Source of the DNA: Basidiobolus meristosporus CBS 931.73
Lineage: Eukaryota; Basidiobolomycota; Basidiobolomycetes; Basidiobolales; Basidiobolaceae
Assembly (NCBI GenBank): GCA_002104905.1
Contig: MCFE01000666.1
Coordinates: 1 to 48,370 of the forward strand
DNA: 48,370 nucleotides
Direction of reading: 5' to 3'
In this document: one piece after another, positions 43,291 to 48,370 of the stretch
Numbering within the stretch: position 1 is the stretch's first letter
How the letters are laid out: every line of letters begins with the position of its first letter
Notes under the pieces: model-generated
The model's input: only the letters and a program-made list of their open reading frames with translations
Told to the model about the DNA's origin: nothing
Databases searched by the model: none
Position numbers and translations under genes: made by a program

Positions 43291-43549
43291 GATGCAATTC
43301 CATTGAATTACTATTATTTGTCACAATCCAGACAGCACACTTTTTTGAGATTCAACTTCAGCCATTGCAAATCAGTGATCACCAGATTTTTGATATAAGT
43401 TATATCAAGGTTGTCTTACACTTGAGACAGAGCCCCTGCGGTTGTCCAAGCACTATCCTGCCTACTGGTAGCCACAATATTGCATCAAATCATTCTTAAA
43501 AACTGCAGATCATGCCACATGCCCTGGCACAATAGAATGGAACAAGTCT

Positions 43550-43622
43550 AGTGAGAAAATCTTTAGCTAGGCCATAATTTGAGAATCTCAGAGAGGAACT
43601 TGGATTAAGAAATGAGGGGGAA
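43550..43622. other. Short unassigned spacer
   Basis: 73 bp between the Harbinger copy 2 end and a C2 LTR fragment, with no recognised sequence. Confidence 0.5.
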
Positions 43623-43758
43623 TTTTGAAATATTTGACTATTTAGTATCATTCTGTAGCTAAAAGTCTACTTAACAATTCTAGACTAGTATTGGTCACTG
43701 TAGGATAAATCTACAGCCCAAGCTTTTCCACACTTTCAGATCTATAATCTTATGATTT
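43623..43758 (+). repeat. C2 Copia LTR fragment, plus orientation
   Basis: Matches the first half of the C2 LTR (TGAAATATTTGACTATTTAG, then the GGACTAGT and CAGATCTAT words) in the orientation opposite to the adjoining LTR. The same segment recurs at 48207-48370. Confidence 0.75.
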
Positions 43759-43970
43759 TTACCCTGTAATCAAGATTGAATTGGCACTTTTACATTTGGT
43801 ATGGGTGCTAATATGATCCTGAATATATGGGAGTAATCATCAGATCATACATCTGAAGAAAGTGGCAAAGCTACAGATGTAGGTAAGTCCTATAGTGATT
43901 AAGACTAGTCCAGAATTGTTGAGTAAATTTCTAGCTGCTGAATGATAACAAAAAGTCCAATACTTCAACA
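43759..43970 (-). repeat. C2 Copia 3' LTR
   Basis: Ends ATACTTCAACA, followed by CCCACCCCCTCAGCTAG, whose reverse complement gives a stop codon and the polypurine tract GAGGGGGTGGG. About 212 bp. Its lower part joins the inverted LTR fragment directly. Confidence 0.78.
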
Positions 43971-43984
43971 CCCACCCCCTCAGC

Positions 43985-46900
43985 TAGATAATTTCTAATT
44001 CTAATATATCTCTGAGATTCTAAACTTTTGGTGCTGCCAGTGGCTGTGTCAATAGGTCTGCCAACATTTTGTCAGTTAGGCAGGAAACTAACTCTACTGA
44101 GTTGTTTTCTACAGCTTTGCTCATAAAGTGGTGTTGTTTGACTATGTGCTTAGCTCTAGCATGACTAGTGGGATCCCTGGCTAGTGAAATACAACTTTGA
44201 TTATTCTTGTAAATTCACGCTGGTTCACCTGAACTGAAACCTAGGTCCTTGAATGGTTTTTGGAGGCATACAGCCTGCTAAGTTGCTGACAAGCAGCCAT
44301 ATACTCAACTTCAGTTGTAGATAGGGCCACAGTTGGTTGCTTGTTGCAATTCCAAGTAATAGCAACACCAGCGCAAAGAAATACATACCTAGTAGTAGAG
44401 CATTGGCCAGTCATGTCCATATTACAGTCTGAGTAACTATAACCATCAAAATTTTGCCTATTAGCTGCCCAAGAGTATTCCAATACCATATTTATGGTAC
44501 CTTGAAGTTATCTGGCAATCCTCTTAACTGCTGTAGATTGATCTGATCCATAATTTTGTATGAACTGTATTACTATTGCAACTGCCACTATGTTATCTGG
44601 ATGTGTAGACACCATCAAGTACATCAGGCTACCAACCATTGATTGATAGGAAAGGTTTTGGCCATATTTGAGCCTATTTCACCCAAAACTGGCTGAGATT
44701 TGCCCAGTTTCAGATTACTGTCCATTGGGGTAGCTGCAGGCTAGCAATTATCCATATTGAAGCACTTAAGAATGTCCCTGATGTACCTAGACTACTTCAA
44801 AACAATTTTTTAGGTGGGTATGTCAAATGTTACTTCAATTCCAAGAGAATAGCTTAATTTTCCAAGATCTTTCATCTCAAACTTGCTGTATAGATCTGAT
44901 TTTGTCTGTTTAAGTGCCTCCTGGTCACCTATAGCTCTTATTAGGTTGTCCACATAAAGAACCAAGATGATCACACTTTTGAGTTGTGTCCCATATATAT
45001 TGTGATATATAGTGCTACAGATGAGCCCAATCTCCACTAGATATGTGTCAATCTTGTTACATCATGCTCCAGTTGCCTGCTTAAGCCCATACCACAGTAT
45101 CCTAAGTCTGCACACATTATGGGGGCCTTTTGGACTGGTAAAGCCTTCTGATAGCTCCATATGTTTAGTTTCTTGCTGTCTTTATTCAGAAAGGCTGTTT
45201 TGATGTCCATTTGGTGTATCTAGACTGCATACAGCTGCCAGGACCAGAACTGTCCTAGTAGAGTTAAACTTGGCAACCAGAGCAAATATTTCCTTAGAGT
45301 CTAGTTCTAGGATCTAAGAATAGCTGCTGCCTACCAGTCTAGTGGTGTACCTTTCAACAGTATCATTTGAGGTTATCACGATCTTGTAGACCCATCTACA
45401 ACCTATTGGCTTTCTCTCCTTTCATAAACCTACCAGTTGCCACATTTTTGCCCCAATTAGTGATTGGTACTCCTCCTGCATGACTTGATGCCACATTGTA
45501 GCATCTGGGCTGTTCATTGCATGTTCCAGATTCTCAGCTTTGGCACGTAAGGCATGATAAACTTCTTCATGATTGTTGGATGTCTGTCACCAGGAATCAA
45601 GGGGCATTTCTTGTTATGGTGGATCTCCTAACTAGGATTATATGCTCAGATCTGAAACTGGTGGAATTGTCTTCCATATCTGGCCAAGTTATGTATGTGT
45701 CTTCTTTGTTACTGTTGATTGCATCATCAGGCAGCTGTCTTGAGTATCTATTCTTGATATACACTGGGTAGCAATAGATTTAGCTGTACATTTTTAGTCC
45801 ATTCCCTTATCAGGTAGCATAGATATTCCCATCTCTACTATAGTTGTATTTCATTTTCTGCTACTCCATTCTTTCCTGGAGTAAGTGGAACAGTGGTCTG
45901 TTGAAGTATGCCAGTAGATGAGCAGTATTTTGTAAACCCCTTTGAGCAGTATTCCCCTCCATTAGCACTTTGAAGTACCTTCTATTTACACCCAGTTTGT
46001 GTTTCTGCCACGTTCTTGAAGTGCTTAAATATCTCTAAAGCCTCATCCTTTGTCTTGAGGAAGTACATCTATGTATACCTTGTGTTGTCATCAGTAAACA
46101 TCATAAAGTACCTCTTAGCTCCAAGGGACAGTGTTCTCATGGGCACACATGTGTGTGATCGCACAATACCAATATCTCAGTGGTGTTAAAGCCCCCTGAG
46201 CTCCTGAAATGGTGCCTAGCTTGTTTGCTATATGAACATCCTTTACAGATATTTAACTGAATTGAAATTGAGTAATGTGGCCCAAAACAAGTTGATTTTT
46301 CACCAATTGGCTCATTTCCTGCTCCCCAATGTGTCCTTGCCTGCTGTATCATGTCTTCCTGTCAGTTTCAGCAATGTCAACATATTCAGGTACAATGATC
46401 TTGCATTGTGACTTGTATATATTGTGATCTCTGTTTCCAGAGTTAATTATTGTCCACATTCACTCCATATTGAGCAGCTTAGCTTGGTTCAAACAAACTT
46501 TAGTTCCTGAATAGTTGCTTTACTGATTCAGAGTAGGCTTTTAGCTCTTACAGGCACATAAAGTAAATTGGTCAGTTTTGCTGTTGTTGCCTCTGAGACA
46601 TCTTTCATATTTAGTTGTATAGACCTACTGGTGGTAGCTTCCAGTGCAGAGTTGTCTTCCAGATAAACCTTTATCATCAGAATAGTCTTTAAGTTGCTGA
46701 ACCACTACTTTAAACAGCAAATATGCTGTGATGCTCTAGAGTCAATATACCATTTATTACTTTGCTTACATGCACTCTCTTGTACAATGACAAATAATTA
46801 TTCATCAGTAGTTATATGGTTTGCCTGCTATAGCTTCTGCTTTTGTCTGCTTGTTTCCTCTTGTATTCTCTTGCCCATTGTCCTTGCTTCTTACAGTAGC

Positions 46901-47580
46901 TACAGCAACCAGGTTTTCTTCAGTTTTGTTGCTTTCCATTCTTTTCTATGTGCCTTTCTGAGCTGAATAAAGTATTATCCTTTATTTTCTCTGCTGGATC
47001 ATTACATCTGAGCTGTTCATTGAGATGTCTTCCTTTGACATAGTGTATAGTCAGATTGTTTTGTCTGCTTTCAAATAAAAGTAACAGTGGATCATACTCA
47101 TCTGGTAAGCTGCAAAGCAGACAGAGTATCTTTTTGTTCTTATATACACCAGCATTAATACTCTAAAATTCTTCTGCAGGTGTCTCCATTCCGGTATTGA
47201 GATGTAGCATGTCATCATCTGGCTTCTTCCTCATGTTGAAGAACCTTTATTTTAAATACAGCTTGCTAGATACTGTCTTGCACTGAGGATCTTCTCCAAG
47301 GATTCCAAAGCATGAATTTGCCCAATGAAAGAATTTTGAACATTGATACATATGGCATCAAAGGCTTTTCTCTCATTCTCTTGAACTTTCCTCTGCTCCT
47401 GCTGTTCCTTTTTGCCCAACTTCTCTTCCTGGTACTCTATTGCAAAGCTTTCTTTCCTCAAGGTGGATCTGCATCTTCATTCTCTAAAGTCTGTAGTTCT
47501 TCCGATCTAGCCTCTCCTTGAATGGGAAGATGTTTGTATTGTTCTGTTTGCTGGTAATGACATCTTTAGAAAGAATTAAG
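43985..47580 (-). pseudogene. Gag-Pol remnant of a second Copia family (C2)
   Basis: Read from the right: gag (47252-47461, EENERKAFDAICINVQNSFI-like), CCHC and protease traces (46700-46950), HHCC end (ICKGCSYSKQARHHF, 46137-46352), integrase remnants (45450-46100), RT (WVYK-like at about 45390; LVLYVDNLIRA at 44810-45037, so YVDD has become YVDN), and RNase H (YSDCNMDMTGQCSTTRY, KQPTVALSTTEVEYMAAC at 44241-44489). It differs clearly in sequence from the family filling the first 32 kb. Stops and frameshifts are everywhere. Confidence 0.87.
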
Positions 47581-47599
47581 GTTATCAGGACTAATAGCC

Positions 47600-47834
47600 T
47601 GTTACAACTTAAGTGATGACTTGGGTATAAGGTACTTATCAGACATGGGTTTGTACATAATGTATGATACAGATGTTAATTTGATCTTGAATATAGGGGA
47701 ATAATCATAGCATCATAGATCTGAAGAAAGTGAAGAGTTAGGGCTATAGGTTGGTCCTACAGTGACTAAGACTAGTCCAGAATTATTAAGTAAATTTTTA
47801 GCTATTGAATGATACTATACAGTCAACTATTACA
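47600..47834 (-). repeat. C2 Copia 5' LTR
   Basis: About 235 bp from TGTTACAACTTAAG to CAACTATTACA, homologous to 43759-43970 with the same TAGTCCAGAATT and CTGAAGAAAGTG words. It closes the C2 element on the right. No target duplication is evident. Confidence 0.72.
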
Positions 47835-48075
47835 ATAAAAGTTTTAGATGTTTGATCTGTTGCATTTCCAGGTAGACTACTAATATATTTGCCATAAAGT
47901 TTGCTCCTCTATTGGACAAGACTTCCACAGGGTATCCAAGCTTTTTTGATCCACAGCATGCTTGTAACCTTGAGGATAGGTTTGGTATGGGTTGAGAAAT
48001 AATAATAATGCATGAAAAAACAGATCTATTAAGCTGATTGCACCATAGCAACTCATATCACCTCTGCCCAATTTT
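47835..48075 (-). pseudogene. Gypsy integrase fragment
   Basis: The minus strand reads GYPVEVLSNRGANFMANIL followed by YLEMQQIKHLK, the second catalytic aspartate block of a Gypsy integrase (normally LSDRG), here with D changed to N. Upstream residues (WAEV-like, about 48040-48075) fit the preceding part after a frameshift. It is too short to tell whether it belongs to G1's family. Confidence 0.7.
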
Positions 48076-48206
48076 GTATCAGCATTAATATGACTTACTC
48101 ACCTGAATTACCTTTTCTCATCAATCTCATCACTACTACTGGATTATCTTTTAACATTTTAGAGGAGATTTATACAAAGTACTGTGAACCATGTACCCCA
48201 ATCCAC
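48076..48206 (+). pseudogene. Harbinger transposase N-terminal fragment, copy 3
   Basis: ATG at 48090 begins MTYSPELPFLINLITTTG, then EEIYTKYCEPCTPIH, matching the first about 40 residues of the other two transposases. It is cut at 48206 by a C2-type LTR. Confidence 0.82.
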
Positions 48207-48370
48207 TGCTGAAATATTGGACTATTTGGTATCATTCTGCAGCTAAAAATTTACTTAACAATTCTGGACTAGTCTTGGTCACTATGAGACTAATTTACAG
48301 CTCTAACTATGCCACTTTCTTCAGATCTATGACCTTATGAATATATTCATATAGTCAGGATCAAATTAGC
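48207..48370 (+). repeat. C2 Copia LTR, truncated by the window end
   Basis: TGCTGAAATATTGGAC onward matches the plus-oriented C2 LTR fragment at 43623 and the reverse complement of 43759-43970. It interrupts Harbinger copy 3. Whether it is a solo LTR or the start of a full plus-strand element lies outside the window. Confidence 0.78.

Larger units (their letters stand above)
40800..43549 (-). mobile_element. PIF/Harbinger DNA transposon, copy 2, decayed
   Basis: The right end (AATGGAACAAGTCT at 43536-43549) is the inverted repeat seen at the start of copy 1. The left end (AGACAGTCATG at 40800) is mutated but is followed by homologous subterminal sequence (GGATAGTACCACATAGTGCC). The transposase lies on the minus strand and the second ORF remnant on the plus strand, the mirror image of copy 1. 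No clear target duplication (TCA left, AGT right). It sits at the end of the recognisable Gypsy G1 sequence. Confidence 0.88.

Noticed and set aside
46694-46966. Hydrophobic 90-codon plus-strand frame, possibly a membrane protein.
   Set aside because: It lies antisense to the C2 gag/protease remnant; antisense of polar codons often yields hydrophobic runs.

Overview
This 48.4-kb window is an AT-rich block of nested transposable elements with no recognisable host gene, tRNA, rRNA or CRISPR. It looks like a heterochromatic repeat island of a eukaryote, most likely a filamentous fungus. The reasons are compact Ty1/Copia elements with 350-bp LTRs, Ty3/Gypsy elements with about 1.2-kb LTRs, and PIF/Harbinger DNA transposons with divergently arranged genes. 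The species assignment is inference only.

One Copia family dominates the first 32 kb. The oldest layer consists of two broken minus-strand copies, M1 (182-10738) and M2 (10739-31930), fused to each other near 10738. Into these landed short solo LTRs (1129-1356, 2156-2851), an intact plus-strand Copia (copy 1, 3191-7876), a Gypsy solo LTR (8670-9870) and a full-length but decayed minus-strand Copia (M4, 12029-21394). M4 was itself entered by a nearly intact plus-strand Copia (copy 2, 13792-18474). A third, degenerate plus-strand Copia (copy 3, 21862-31560) sits in M2. It carries a Harbinger transposon (26941-31463) in its 3' LTR, which in turn carries a Gypsy solo LTR (27292-28534). Nearly every junction can be resolved because the target-site duplications (TSDs) are still visible: GTTTT, GTATT, CTATT, GGTAC and GCTAT for LTR elements, GAAT and TATC for the Gypsy solo LTRs, and TAA for Harbinger.

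From 32 kb onward the mix changes. There is a probable Gypsy LTR with a gag start (31931-33336), an unassigned stretch (33337-34299), and a decayed minus-strand Gypsy element G1 (34300-40799). G1's 3' LTR is the parent of the two solo LTRs. Its integrase zinc finger is split by a 734-bp foldback element with Harbinger-like ends, and its protease by scrambled Copia pieces. A second Harbinger copy (40800-43549, minus) follows, then a second, unrelated Copia family C2 (43759-47834, minus). The window ends in a Gypsy integrase scrap and a third Harbinger fragment that is cut by a C2 LTR running off the end.

Only copy 1 looks potentially functional: one uninterrupted 1,314-codon gag-pol frame, LTRs about 98% alike, a primer-binding site matching the anticodon arm of initiator tRNA-Met, and a polypurine tract. 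The less familiar signals are AAAGGGG motif arrays in the Gypsy LTRs, a perfect heat-shock-element-like palindrome in an unclassified insertion, and shared subterminal repeats linking Harbinger to the foldback element.
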